Shown here: piece after piece, positions 33,896-45,668 of the stretch
How the letters are laid out: every line of letters starts with the position of its first letter
Position numbering within the stretch: the first letter of the stretch is position 1
Source: Bidens hawaiensis
Taxonomy: Eukaryota; Streptophyta; Magnoliopsida; Asterales; Asteraceae
Reading direction: 5' to 3'
Length of the DNA stretch: 64,000 bases
NCBI GenBank assembly: GCA_021521415.1
Contig: JAIQDT010005836.1
Location: forward strand, 121,048 to 185,047
Notes under the pieces: model-generated
Database searches by the model: none
What the model was told of the DNA's origin: nothing
Seen by the model: only the letters and a program-made list of their open reading frames with translations
Made by a program: the position numbers and the translations under genes

Positions 33896-36600
33896 TATAA
33901 AATAAAAACCATTATTGTTAGAGTCAAAAATCAATCTTTGTTTTATATCAATAATAATCGTATTACCAAAATTATCGTTATATTAAATACAATTACTTAA
34001 AAAATTGATTCGTATTAATTAATTATTTATTTAGTAATTGTTACACTTTTAATTATGGTATCAAAATATATCAATACCTTATTCATAACTAGAAATAAAA
34101 AATATTTGTAACTTTCAATTTATATTCGTTTATATAAAATTAATTATAAAGTTTCTTTAATAGTCATTAACTATATTGATAACCGTCATTTGAGTCATGC
34201 AAAAACCTAATTAAACTAAACAGTTATGGTAAGTAGGGTATCGTATCCACGATGAGCATGTAGTCAGTATTACAAATTTGTTTGATTATTGTAACATAAA
34301 ATTATAACTAAAGTAGACAAACGATGTCAAGCAAAATTTTGAAAGAGTGATTCTAGAAACAATTTAAGGAAAATGCAACCTCCTCCGAGTTCAGGTTCTA
34401 GGTTTCACACAAAACTCATTCGATCAATTGGACACCACATAGACATGGTGTTGGAAATTAGTTAAAGTAGATATTGAGACAGGCTATTGTCATCAAACCT
34501 ATACAATTCTATTACTCAATCTACTAGTATCAAGTCAATCCCCTTTAGTCACCCAACCCGCTTCTAGGTTTTGCCATCAACCGAACATGGTTGTAAAGAA
34601 AGAACTCAAAACACCAACAAACTGCTTAATTAACTAATACTTCAATCTGTTAAATGTTTGTCATCACATAAACAAATCCAATATATAAACAAGCAAAATT
34701 GAGTGCTTAACCTATATGAACCATTCACCCGAAGAATGGTTAAATGTCTGTCTTGTGTCTCTCTCCTGCCTCATCATGGTAATTGCTTCTTGATTTGTGT
34801 GCTCCATAGCCTAAGGCAGAGCTGCCTTCTGTCTTGTGTCTCTCTCCAAACAGCCGTCTATCGTCCAAAGTCAAAAACCCTTTTTTTTTAATCTCCATTA
34901 AACCTTTGTTTGGGCTCTAAAAATCATTATGGGCTGGTGCTTCTAATTTCTTTTAACTCTTTCATGACCCATTAAAAATAATAATAGCCCAATGTATATA
35001 AATTTAAGCTGACAAAACTTAATTTTAATAGCTCGTTAAAATTCCTTTTGTTGTTGAAACTTGATATTCATTTGATGTGGGTCCACTTTGACATCTTTTC
35101 ATGCATGAGATTAGACCAAGATGACTTTGTGTTCTTAAATTTAATTTATCATAAAGACAAATCCTTTGAAACTTTAAGCTTGGTATAGAATTGATCATAA
35201 ATCGTTTCTTTGTTTTCTTTTCTCACAAATTCATCATTTTAGGTTGTGTTCTCGTCAAACCTGAAAAATATATAAACAACTCAAAGTAATTGTATTCTAT
35301 AAATATTTAAACCAAAAATGTAATATTATTAACTATTAGTCACAACCAAAGACTTACACATCACATATTCATATACATCATCTACTAATTTATGTTTTAA
35401 TTCGTATTTCAATCACTATTTTTATTGTACAAAATGATAATAAATTTTTGACCTAATATAAGTTTTGACTTCAAATCAATTCTTAAGTTGACAACATTAA
35501 TTTATATTAAATCTTATATTTTTAAACACTTAAAAATAATGCATAAAATAATTTTAACTAATTCTCAAACAAATAGTGGTTGCTAAAAATAAAACATATT
35601 TTCTCCTTAACTTATACATTTTTCTCCGAAAAATAACTATTAGTGAACATGGAATGTTTTTATATTTTATTCATATTATTCCCATAATGAAAAAACAATT
35701 TTTAATTATTTCTATGTTTAAGTTTTAACAATATTAAATTTCTATTTTCATCACCACCAAACTAGCATGTACGAAATATGGCAAAAAGTTTAATCTCCCG
35801 AGCAGATGCAATTTGTCTAAATGGGTAAAAAAATATAGTTACAAAGAAAACGAGTTAAATGGATACACATTAAAAGAAGCTTAAAGCTAAAGAGCACAAT
35901 CTATTAAAACAATAATAGATTATTATTATTATATGTATTCAATAATTATTTAACATAATATATCCACAAATGAATTATAAAAAAATGGATAAAAAAGTTT
36001 TGCCTAACTTCCTAAATGATATATATTAGGAATCAACTATATGTCAACTATACTTGAGTGAAAATTATTATGTTATTGAGTATTGATTAAAACTTATTTT
36101 GAAGATCTATTCATTATAGTATTATGAAAGACTAAATTTAAGTTTTAGATTGTTATAACAGTTTGTTTTGTAACATAATTTTAAAATATACTTATAAAAA
36201 GAAATGTCTTAGATATTGTTCATCTTTTAACATTGATGTGCAACAAATAATTAAATTGATGTGTAAATAAACACGGGTACTATCTTAGAGTAATAAACAT
36301 TACGATTATTAATGTGTAATAATTGTCTTAGATAAAGTTCATCTTTTAAATCAACATTAAGATAGAAGTTTTGTCGAATTGACATTGTAAAATTGTTTTG
36401 TTGATTTGGAGACTAATTTCCATTGTTTGCTTATTATTGTACTCATGATATAAGTTATAAAATATTTTAAGTTTTCATTTATCTTTGTTAGTCTTTGTAT
36501 GTTTTTGTATTTAATTCAAATAAGTTATGATGTCTTATAATTTATGTAAAATTATCATTTATTTATAAATAAAACATTCGCATTTCATTATTTATAAATA
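33896..36600. other. AT-rich stretch without a recognisable gene
   Basis: Sequence beyond the point where copy 1 is broken. 34,200-34,900 is less AT-rich, unclassified repeat-like DNA with a GTCTTGTGTCTCTCTCC word occurring twice. The rest has stops in all frames. It may be decayed Helitron interior between the RPA exon and the helicase. Confidence 0.4.
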
Positions 36601-36616
36601 CAATAACGCCATTATA

Positions 36617-37312
36617 GATATACCAGATATTCTTTTGATTGGTGATTCATCCGATCCTATTTATGATCTGACTGATTTTGTATATCCAGCGTTATTGGAA
36701 AGTTTTAATGATATTTCATATTTCCAATAAAGGGTCATACTTGCACCTTTAAATGAGGTTGTCCAAAACATTAATGACTGATTTTTGTCATTGTTTATCG
36801 GAGAAGAAGTTGAATATCTCAGTTCTGATATTATAGACAAGTCTGATAGTGTTGGTCCTGGTTTCGATCCAACATTACACCCACTGAATTTTCGAAATGG
36901 TTTAAAGATGTCTGGTATGTCTAATCATAGATTAGTTCTAAAAGTTGGTGTGCCAATAATGTTACTAACGAATATTGATCAGAAGAACGGCTCATGCAAC
37001 GGAACGAGCTTACAAGTAATTAACTTGGGGATGCGTTTTATCTAAGTAAATGTTATTACATGTACTAACATCGGCTTTCGCACTTATATAACTCGTAGTG
37101 GTCTAACTCCTTCAGATAAGAAAATGCCATTCAAATTGAAAAGAAGACAGTTTTATGTTGCGGTTTGTTTTGCAATAACCATTAACAAAAGTCAAGGCCA
37201 ATCACTAGCAAGAGTTGGCATATACTTGCGAGAACCGGTGTTTACACATGGTCAACTATATGTGGCTTTTTCACGAGTGAAGAGTAGAGACGGTGTTAAA
37301 ATACTTATTTAG
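36617..37312 (+). pseudogene. Helitron PIF1-like helicase, C-terminal remnant
   Basis: One frame reads through with three in-frame stops (36,728; 36,779; 37,043) and no frameshift. Blocks match the C-terminal helicase part of plant Helitron Rep/helicase proteins: ILAPLNEVVQNIND, EEVEYLSSD, DPTLHPLNF, HRLVLKVGVPIMLLTNID, CNGTSLQV, PFKLKRRQF, INKSQGQSLARVGIYL, EPVFTHGQLYVAFSRV and a terminal KILI before TAG. This is a rolling-circle transposon's helicase, dead here. The Rep nuclease domain is absent. I found no convincing CTRR end just downstream. Confidence 0.9.
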
Positions 37313-37604
37313 ACAAGGAATGTAAAGTTACAAATAAAACTACAAATGTAGTTTATCAGGAATAATATAGTAATTTATGAAATTCTCATTTTGAAGTTTT
37401 AATTATCTAACTAATAATTATAAAATGAATGTTATTTTCGTTGAAAGTTATGTATAATAATCTTTTATTTTGTTACCGACATTATTAGCAATTATATATC
37501 ATGTTGTCGTCTTTACATGAAATTATATTTTCCACTTTCATATTACGTATGGATGTTACATGATTTACATTTTTTCACCCATGATAGATCATCAATAACC
37601 TAGT

Positions 37605-38120
37605 AATAACTATTTTTGTTAATTTCCAATGCCAACCTCGCTAGCAGTATGGTTACCCCTATTTAATTATCCCATTCCCATGAACCCACTTGGTTCAATC
37701 CATTCAATTCCCTTTTTAAGTCGTATGTAAATGTATAAAGCCATGCTGGCTTGTGTGAACACACCCATCAATATTATTTGGTACAGTAGAATTATATGTA
37801 TTTGCTGCCAAATTCCCTGTATTTTGATCATGTGCATTTACTATATCCAAAAATATAAATTAGTGATAACATGTATTTAAATTCAATGTACTTAAATCTA
37901 CGTATTACATTTCAAGACTTTCTAATTTAGCTCATACGTTTATTTAATTCGAAACTCATGATATGATAATCAAATGATAACAAGAATGTTAATTAAACAA
38001 CCATGTAAAAATGAAATGATCAAATACGAGTAAATAAAACAAATTAGTAAGTAGTTATTATTGTTGAGTTGATTTACTAGTTTTAGCTCGTTGTTTCTTA
38101 AAACTTATAAACTTTAAATA
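37605..38120. repeat. Diverged copy of the peptide gene's upstream region
   Basis: Collinear with 19,065-19,480 at perhaps 80-85%. After 38,120 similarity ends and no peptide exon follows, so either the gene was lost or only the upstream part was duplicated. Confidence 0.75.
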
Positions 38121-38412
38121 TCAACCAAAACGAGTATGATTTGATAACAATCCTAAAGCATCTAAAAAGTGTAAGAAATATTAATATAAAAATATGTATA
38201 ATTTAGACCGTGTTAACTCAATTCAAAACATATTGCTTATGAAATCAACAATAACTTATATAATGCAATTAATTAACTGTTGAGCCATGGTTTCTTAATC
38301 CTAACTCAACAATAGATTTCAATTGATTGCAACGATTCAATGGTTCAGTTGAATGGGTGGTTGATGTTGATTGCTAAATTGATGAGGCAATTGAATGCGG
38401 CATAATGGGTTT

Positions 38413-38799
38413 TGAAGAAACACGAAACGTACCGGGTATAGCTCGGATCGTCTTCTACGGGATGATGTAACCAAATCTCGCTCTCCTCCGCTCAGATCTG
38501 CAATGGTTTTTGGGGGTGTGGAGGTGACTGCTAAGAAATCTCGAGGATCTCTTGTTTACAGACACAAAAATGGTTATGGTGGTGGCTCTTATTGAGAACA
38601 ACCCTTAATAAGGAGGTGGAGACCTCCTTATATAGGGAGCCTCATGGCCACCATCATGGTACCCTAATGGGCATAGCCCAGTTAGGGTTACCTCCACAAA
38701 ACCCCCTCAGCCTAATAATATTGTATTAGTCCATATAATAAAATAAGCCAAACAAAATAAATTAAGGTCGTAAGCCGGGTTTAGTACCATACCCCTACA
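38413..38799 (-). repeat. LTR of element B (3' LTR)
   Basis: Begins and ends with TG/CA in either reading. Contains a GGAGACCTCCTTATATAGGG stretch on the plus strand; the element itself is read on minus. Confidence 0.9.
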
Positions 38800-39063
38800 A
38801 GCGCCCAAAGTTCAGTGTTGCTCATAGGCGTGCAAGCGTTTAGGTGGAACGCTGGACATCATAAGGTGTGTTAGGATATGAGGCGGTTTTTTCCCCTTTC
38901 TTCGGCCTTGTCTTTATTGTCTTTGAGTTTTGAGAGGTTTTCTCCATGATGGTGACATGTTGTGATCCTTATGATAATAATGGTGCACTGGCATGAATAA
39001 GATATAGCACGCATCATAACAATAGTGGAGCGGGGCCTGATAAAAGATAGAGTGCGCATCTCG

Positions 39064-39195
39064 ATAATAATGTAATGCAACTTGCGCGCGAGGTAGCTTA
39101 CGAGCTATAAAAATAATGAAGCTTGCGCGCAAGGCGACTTACGAGCTATAAAATAATGAAGCATGCGCGAGTTGCGGATTATGAGCTATAATATG
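39064..39195. repeat. Degenerate tandem of about 57 bp in element B
   Basis: A unit with GCGCGAGGT and TTACGAGCTATAAAATAATG is repeated about 2.5 times with substitutions. Confidence 0.6.
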
Positions 39196-39413
39196 ATGAT
39201 AATGACTGGCCCACAAGGGCCTCTTCTACGCAGGATGACTATCCCGGCTTGTCTTCAAAATAATAATGGAGGCACAAATGGCCAGATAATAATAATAATG
39301 TCATAGGTGCTTGTGCGACTCGTAGCCGAACCTGCAAAAACATATCAATTAAAAGTGGATGTATTACAAGGTTCCCATCCTCGGGCAAATTATGAGGTGT
39401 GCCCAACCTACGT

Positions 39414-39686
39414 TGGCGCGTGGCCGTTTGGGATATTATTAGGCTCCCGACCTTTATGTTTGACGCGTGGCCATGTGGGATATTATTAGGCTCCCGACCT
39501 TTATGTTTGGCGCGTGGCCATGTGGGATATTATTAGGCTCCGACCTTTATGTTTGGCGCGTGGCCGTTTGGGATATTATTAGGCTCCCGACCTTTATGTT
39601 TGGCGCGTGGCCATGTGGGATATTATTAGGCTCCCGACCTTTATGTTTGGCGCGTGGCCATGTGGGATATTATTAGGCTCCCGACC
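39414..39686. repeat. 47-bp tandem repeat array in element B
   Basis: About 5.8 units of 47 bases built from GGCGCGTGGCCATGTGGGAT plus ATTATTAGGCTCCCGACC and TTTATGTTT. Units differ by only a few bases (CATGTG/CGTTTG, one missing C), so they arose recently. No spacers, so not a CRISPR array. Confidence 0.92.
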
Positions 39687-40019
39687 TTAGATTCGGATGT
39701 CTTCCATCGCGATAATGTAGTGGTGGTATACCACGATAGTCCCCCAGTTCATTGCTGCTAAATAATGTTAGGAGCATTGAACTTGTAATAATAAACTTGT
39801 TAATAAAGTTTTAATCACATGGGCGGATGAGGGGCTGTTATGAAAAATTGGAAATAATTCCTTCATCTTTTAAATCTTTTTGCCTCTGCACGTTCCTGCC
39901 ACCATTTTGAACATTTGGGATGGTTGCATGGAGTTCGTAATTGCCGGAGTTAGCGTTGAACTTCAAGAAGGTCGCATGCGTTCCGCGACGGCGGAGTTTT
40001 ACCCACCGGATCAAGTTGG

Positions 40020-40830
40020 TGGAATGTGATACGCGACTGCGCGCAAGCATCATGGCGGTGCGCATGTAGAGTGGCGGAAGGGTTGATCTGCGACTGCGGT
40101 GGCAGAATGTTGATCCGCGGTGGCGCGCATGCGACGTGGCTTGTATTCCACCCTGCTATAGTGGCGCTGTTGCGTTACAGTGGCGCTGTTAGTATGCTAG
40201 TGTGTATGTGATCCGCGGTGGCGGGTGTTAATCCGCCGTGCCTGTTTTTGTCCGCCTACGCGCATGAGAAAGCGGTTGACACGCCGTGAACGGATTACAA
40301 ATAACAAGCATGGTGGTCTTCGTGATGGCGGCCTTCATGTCTTCCCACTTGAACAGTGATGCGGATGCAAGAAACCAAATTTTTGGAGGCGCCCATCCAT
40401 AATGACGCGGTGTTGTTCCGCGACGGCGCCCACGCATGTGGCGCAGTGTTCTTTTGTGATGTGATTGCGTAGTGGTGATCCGCAAGTATGATGGCGGTGT
40501 GTTGTTTAGCGACGCGCATGCACGGTGGCGAGGTGTTGGATCGCGGTGGTGCGGTGTTCGGCGCCAGCGCTCATGCGTGATGGCGCGCTGCTGCTTCATA
40601 GCGGTGGAACTCATGCATGGTGGCATGCACCATGGTGGCCAGATGGTTATCCGCGGTGCCGTGTACGCGTGGTGGCGCAATGACATTACGCGGTGGCGAG
40701 GTTCACTTGTCGTGGCGCGCATGAATGTTGGCATTGTATTGAACCATGGCGAGCGCATGCGCGGTGGCGGAGCGTTGTGCCACGGTGATCATCACAACTT
40801 GCGGCTTGCTTGCCGGAGCAGGAGGCGGCG
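40020..40830. repeat. GC-rich degenerate GCATG/GGTGGCG region in element B
   Basis: Many variants of GATCCGCGGTGGCG and GCGCATGC words with no fixed period. GC content is far above the flanks. Open frames on both strands (up to 176 codons) follow from the lack of AT-rich stops and resemble no protein I know. Confidence 0.6.
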
Positions 40831-41375
40831 TGGACTCTAATTGCCCGCCATGTTTTGTTTTTTCCGGTGATAGGTTTTTCAATAAAATTCGTGGATGATG
40901 ATAAGAAAATTGGAAACTGGACCCACCTGTGACATTAATATTAATGCCTCCTCATGCTGGACAAAAGACAATGTCATCATCTTTTATGTACTATTGTACA
41001 CTGTCAAACGTGAACCACCCATTTTTTCATCAATTTTTTTTTATAAAAAACGTAGCAGATCTAAAAGCTTCGATTTTTTGCCGGATGAACTCTTATATGA
41101 AGATTTCTGAGCCGGATCTTGGCTGTATTGCCGGAAAAAATGCAGATCTCGCACAGTGAGAATTTTAGGCCACCAAAATAAAGTAGATCTGGACGTTATT
41201 GTGAGATCTAGTTAAAACCGTCACAGATCTAGTTCAGAAAAACTACTAGATTCGGATGGTATTTGAAAAATTATCAGATATGAAAGGGTTTTCAAATTTA
41301 TTTCACCCTCTTGTTCTTCCAAAAACAGATCTAGAAGTCAAAAAGAGAGAGTCGAAGATGAGGTTCGTTTTCATG

Positions 41376-41391
41376 TCCCACGGATGGCGCC
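41376..41391 (-). other. Primer binding site of element B
   Basis: Minus strand TGGCGCCATCCGTGGG, one base inside the 5' LTR. It starts with the TGG that pairs with a tRNA's 3' CCA. Determines that the element is on the minus strand. Confidence 0.8.
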
Positions 41392-41392
41392 A

Positions 41393-41780
41393 ATGAAGAA
41401 ACACGAAACGTACCGGGTATAGCTCGGATCGTCTTCTACGGGATGATGTAACCAAATCTCTCTCTCCTCCGCTCAGATCTGCAATGGTTTTTGGGGATGT
41501 GGAGGTGACTGCTAAGAAATCTCGAGGATCTCTTGTTTGCAGACACAAAAATGGTTATGGTGGTGGCTCTTATTGAGAACAACCCTTAATAAGGAGGTGG
41601 AGACCTCCTTATATAGGGAGCCTCATGGCCACCATCATGGTACCCTAATGGGCCTAGCCCAGTTAGGGTTACCTCCACAAAACCCCCTCAGCCCAATAAT
41701 ATTATATTAGTCCATATAATAAAATAAGCCAAACATAATAAATTAAGGTCGTAAGCCGGGTTTAGTACCATACCCCTACA
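41393..41780 (-). repeat. LTR of element B (5' LTR)
   Basis: Matches 38,413-38,799 with about seven substitutions by eye. Directly abuts the primer site at 41,376-41,391. Confidence 0.9.
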
Positions 41781-41837
41781 GGTTTCAACTCATTTAGTGG
41801 TTGGTTGCAATATTGATGAGGCAATTGAATGCGACAA

Positions 41838-41883
41838 CCACTATAAGAAATTGGTTGTCGGGAAAGGTCTAATTTGTTGTAGT
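41838..41883. repeat. Tiny CACTA-ended fold-back relic
   Basis: CACTATAAGAAATT at the left and AATTTGTTGTAGTG at the right are imperfect inverted repeats with the CACTA end of CACTA/EnSpm-type MITEs. Only 46 bases, so a deletion relic at best. Confidence 0.35.
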
Positions 41884-42005
41884 GAACGTCTGTACCAATT
41901 AAGGGTATGAATGGTTTAATTCGACGCGTATGGGATTAATGCAATCAACCTTTGGTTATCGGAGTGATTCAATTGTAGTATCAATTAGCAACCAATATAT
42001 ATATA

Positions 42006-42609
42006 GGATCAGAATCATGAGAGAACTTTTTTTGAAATTGAGAACTTTGATAACCATTTTGGACCACAAAAAACACAAAAATAAAAAAAAACATAAAATA
42101 AAAAAACACAAAAATGAAAAAAGTAAAAAAACCAAAATTCTTATTTTAACATCCCGGTTTCATTAAAAAAAACTTGGTTTAGCAAATTATATACGCATAT
42201 GTATAATATATACATATATGTACATATATACATATATGTACATTTACATGATTTTTTTATACACATGTTTATAATTTAAGATAAATGATAGTGTACATAT
42301 GTGTATATTACGTAACTAAAGATTAAATAAAATTATACATATGTGTTCCCCCCCCCCCCTTCCAGGCCCATCACAAGGAAAACGAAACCCAAGATTTGCT
42401 TTATCCGGCATCAAACGTGAGCTAATACAACGCTTTTTTTATCTTTTATTTATTTTTTAATGAAACCGGACAGAAATATAAGAATTTTGGGTTTTTTACT
42501 TTTTAAAATTTTTGTTATTTTTTGTTTTATGATTTTTTTAAATATTTTTTAGTGGTCCAAAATGGTTCTCAAAGTGCTCAATTTGCAAAGGGTTCTCTTA
42601 GAATCCTTA

Positions 42610-42612
<3 letters not shown>
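42006..42612. mobile_element. TA-flanked fold-back MITE with long inverted ends
   Basis: Flanked by TA repeats (41,996-42,005 and 42,613-42,641). Left end GGATCAGAATCATGAGAGAA and AACCATTTTGGACCAC recur inverted at the right end (GTGGTCCAAAATGGTTCTC, GTTCTCTTAGAATCCTTACC). Terminal complementarity covers about 65 bases. No coding content. Same style as 19,791-20,210. Confidence 0.75.
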
Positions 42613-42639
<27 letters not shown>

Positions 42640-42645
<6 letters not shown>

Positions 42646-43980
42646 GCTCAAGTTTAAAACCCAATTACACTCAACTGAAATCCAAAATCTAAAAGGGCTC
42701 AAGGCGTAAAAAGAAAAACACTCAATTGAATTCGAAACCCTAATACGCTCAAGGCGCAAAATTAAAAACGCTCAAGGTTAAAACTAGTTACGCTCAGGTT
42801 AAAAATTGATTCAACTGAAGATCCAAAACTGGTTGTTTCGATTAATTAATGATTAATTTGATCAATTTCAAAGTTTAATTGATCAGTTGCTAAAACAATT
42901 ATTAAAACAAACCTGTGAACAAAGGGGAGCAGAGCTACGTTTTCCAGCGAGTTAATTGCTGGACACTCGTCGTCGACGCCGGTGATGCTGACGAAGGATT
43001 GTTGATGCCGACGAGTGGTGGATCTAGGATTTTTGTTCTTTTGAAATCGAAGGAGATGGATGTCACGTACATTTTTATACGATTAGGATTATTGTATTCT
43101 ATCTTTTATCTATATACATATGTGTGTACGCGCACATGTATGTGAAAAATGCAATATCTTTATTTCGTTATGCAGTATCTTGAAGTTGTATATCGTTTGC
43201 TGCTACTAAAATTATCTATCCTGTCAGCATGAAGGTATTCGTTAGACGTAAGTATTTTGTTCATGTTTGATATGGTTTGCTTTTGGTACCAATTTTTAAC
43301 GAATTCTGATTTTATGGTTTCGCTCCCTTAGTATATAGGTTTTTATGACAAAATTTAGTTACTGTAGATATTGTTTTAATAGTCACTTTCAAATTCAATG
43401 TTACATATTCTTATTATCTCTACTTGATAAGGTGGATCCATGCAAAATATAAGTGAGGTTGGTTTAGATGCTGAAAATGGGACAATTTACTCTTCTATAT
43501 ATCCTACTTTATTTCTTTTAACACATGTTTTAGTTTTATTAAAAATAATTAAGTTAAACATAAACTAATAAAAATCAAATATTGATTTAATGTGTGAATA
43601 AAAATAACATTTCACTAATTAAGAAAAATTAAGAGTGAAATAAATTAAGAAATATAGTTACTTGTTAAAGTTGAGTATATAATATAGGTGTTTGTACGGG
43701 TGTTCGCAATTCGTTTTTAATAATTTTTAGGTCAAACTAGGAGTTAAACCGTTAGTAACAGTTTTTATTCATTAAAAATCTAAGCTGAAACGTTAAAAAT
43801 TAAAACCAAATTAATATAAACAGTTACTAACAGGTTGGTTTCATGATTGATGCTAATTGATTTTTTTAAAAAATGCATAAAATATAAAATGAAAAGGTTG
43901 TCTAATATATAAAACAAGCTGTAACATCCGCTAAACCCATATAAAAATGTCACTTTCAAGCATGCATCTTTGTTAAAAGA
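42640..43980. other. Intergenic DNA with CGCTCAAG words, no gene
   Basis: From 42,640 to 42,800 a word like ACGCTCAAGG recurs five to six times at irregular spacing. The rest to 43,980 is AT-rich with no supported gene. The 76-codon open frame at 42,915-43,145 has no recognisable domain. Confidence 0.4.
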
Positions 43981-43984
43981 TTAA

Positions 43985-44912
43985 GGGTATGTTTGGTTGG
44001 AGGTAATGGATTGAAGGGGGAATGGAATGAGAGAAGTAATGAAATGGAAAGGGAATGAAATGGATCATTACCATTCATTTGTCTTGTTTGGTTAACCTAT
44101 GGGAATGAAATAAATCATTAGTTAATGTTATTTGGTATTCAAAAAACTTATAGGAATGAAATATAAATAGTAAAAACACTTTTTTCTTAGAGTAAATTAT
44201 TTTACAAAAAAAAATGGTGGTGGCGACGCTGGTGGTAGTGGCGGTCAGGCGTCAAGGGCGGTGGTTATGGTGGTGGTGGTGGTGGGAGGAGTGGCGGTGG
44301 TCAAGCGATGGTAGCATTGGTAGTGACGGCGATGGTAGGGTGGTGGCGACGGTGGTTGAGGTCAGGTGGTGGTGGCGGTGGTCAAGCGATGGTAGTATTG
44401 GTAGTGATGGCGATGGTAGGGTGGTGGCGACGGTGGTTGAGGTCAGGTGGTTGTGGCGGTGATAGTCAGGCGGCGACGGTGACAATGGTTGCGGTGGTTA
44501 CGGTGGAAATGGTAGTGGTGGTTACGGTGACAATGGTGGCGGCGGCGGCGTGGTGGCGGTGGTAGCGCTAATGGTAAGGTGGTGGTGGTGGCGACGACGG
44601 TGGTGGTGACGACGGTGGTGGTGGTGGTGGTGGTGGCGTCGGAGGTGGTGGTGGATACGGAAAAGGTGGCGGCAGGTGGTGGTGGTGGTTGATGTTGTTA
44701 GGTGGTGATGTTGTTAAGAAAGTATGGTGAATGAGGATGAAATGAAAAATAAAGGGGGGGGGGAGTGGGAAGGAATGGTTTTGATGGAATGAGATTCCAT
44801 ATGTAATGGATGATTCCATTCCATTAAGCAACCAAACATCATATTTTTCATTCCCAAGCAATGAATCATTACATTCCCTTTATGATTACTGCATACCAAA
44901 CACTACCTATAC
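43985..44912. mobile_element. MITE-like element with GGTATGTTTGG ends and inner GGT minisatellite
   Basis: The left end GGGTATGTTTGGTTGGAGGT and the right end (reverse) TAGGTAGTGTTTGGTATGCA, plus subterminal GGAATGAAATG words at both sides, indicate a TIR element. Its middle (44,214-44,700) has expanded into GGT/GGC-rich DNA with an 81-base direct repeat (44,301 and 44,382). Superfamily uncertain. Confidence 0.55.
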
Positions 44913-44927
44913 GTATGTGTTTTTTTA

Positions 44928-45578
44928 GGGTTGTTCACTAGTTAAGTCGGGTTGGGTAAATGCTTGCTCATTGCCAGGCTCATTTAAAACTGAACCAAAC
45001 TGAACATCTGAAATTTGAATCGAGCGAAAATCGAATCGAGAATTTTTTAATCAAATATCGAGCGATTTTTGAGCATTATTTTATTTCTTTTTCACTTTTA
45101 AAATTTCAACAAGAAACAAGTTTAAAGGTTGTAAATAATATATTTTGTAAACAATTTTTTAGTTTTTAGACAAACATGTAATATGTTGCAAGTTTTTATG
45201 AGAAAGAAAGCAAGGTTTGAAGTGAGATATAATGAACATGCAAACAAACTTCTAGTATACATAAAACTTGAAGCGAACAAACGAAACTCTAAAACTCACG
45301 GAATAGGAAAAAAGTTTAACAGGGTTTAAAAATTATATACTTATATTTATGTGTTTTGTCTATATATTTGTTCATATATAATTATATATAAATAAATTAA
45401 AAATATTCGAGCCGAATCAAACCGAGTAGATCTTTGCTCGTTGATTGGCTCGTTTACAAACCGAACCAAGCATAGCAGCACATTTACAATCGAGCGAAAA
45501 AACAAGCATGCATTTTCCGAGCATTTTGTAAGCGAGCGACGGACAAATTCAAACGACGAACGGTTTGGACGTCTCTAG
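44928..45578. mobile_element. Decayed TIR element with AGGGTTGTTCA end
   Basis: Begins TTAGGGTTGTTCACTAG and ends GGTTTGGACGTCTCTAG, filled with CGAGC/AACCGA words. A similar right end TTTGAACAGCCCTAA is at about 56,125. Probably one repeat family of the GGCTGTTCA type. The boundary is set by eye. Confidence 0.4.
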
Positions 45579-45613
45579 TTTTTTTTTCCTCACCAAAATG
45601 ACCTCAATAAAAC

Positions 45614-45620
45614 TATAAAA
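45614..45620 (+). promoter_or_regulatory. TATA box of the wax synthase gene
   Basis: TATAAAA 48 bases upstream of the ATG at 45,669, implying a short leader of about 20-25 bases. Confidence 0.65.
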
Positions 45621-45668
45621 GGACACACACTACTATTTTAGACATGTTAACTTTCCACCAACTAAGAA

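Larger units (their letters stand above)
38413..41780 (-). mobile_element. Non-autonomous LTR retrotransposon B, complete
   Basis: Two LTRs of 387-388 bases (38,413-38,799 and 41,393-41,780) differ at about seven positions by eye (about 1.8%), so insertion is recent. TSD GGTTT is at 38,408-38,412 and 41,781-41,785. On the minus strand the 5' LTR (right) starts TGTAGGGG and ends TTTCTTCA. One base later comes TGGCGCCATCCGTGGG, a good primer binding site of the TGGCGCC type. The 2.6-kb interior has no gag or pol. It carries 47-bp tandem repeats and an unusually GC-rich half. A LARD-like parasite of an autonomous element not seen here. Confidence 0.93.

Noticed and set aside
39414..39686. CRISPR-like repeat array
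   Set aside because: Units of 47 bases are directly adjacent with no spacers and lie in a plant LTR element; it is a tandem repeat.
40228..40758. 176-residue His/Arg-rich minus-strand frame in element B
   Set aside because: Same strand as the element, but the sequence is degenerate repeats with no gag-like motif; a long frame is expected in GC-rich repeat DNA.
42915..43145. 76-residue frame as a small gene
   Set aside because: No domain, no splice or TATA support, hydrophobic AT-rich end; no evidence beyond being open.
44214..44861. Trp/Val- or Pro/His-rich frames
   Set aside because: Products of the GGT minisatellite in several frames.
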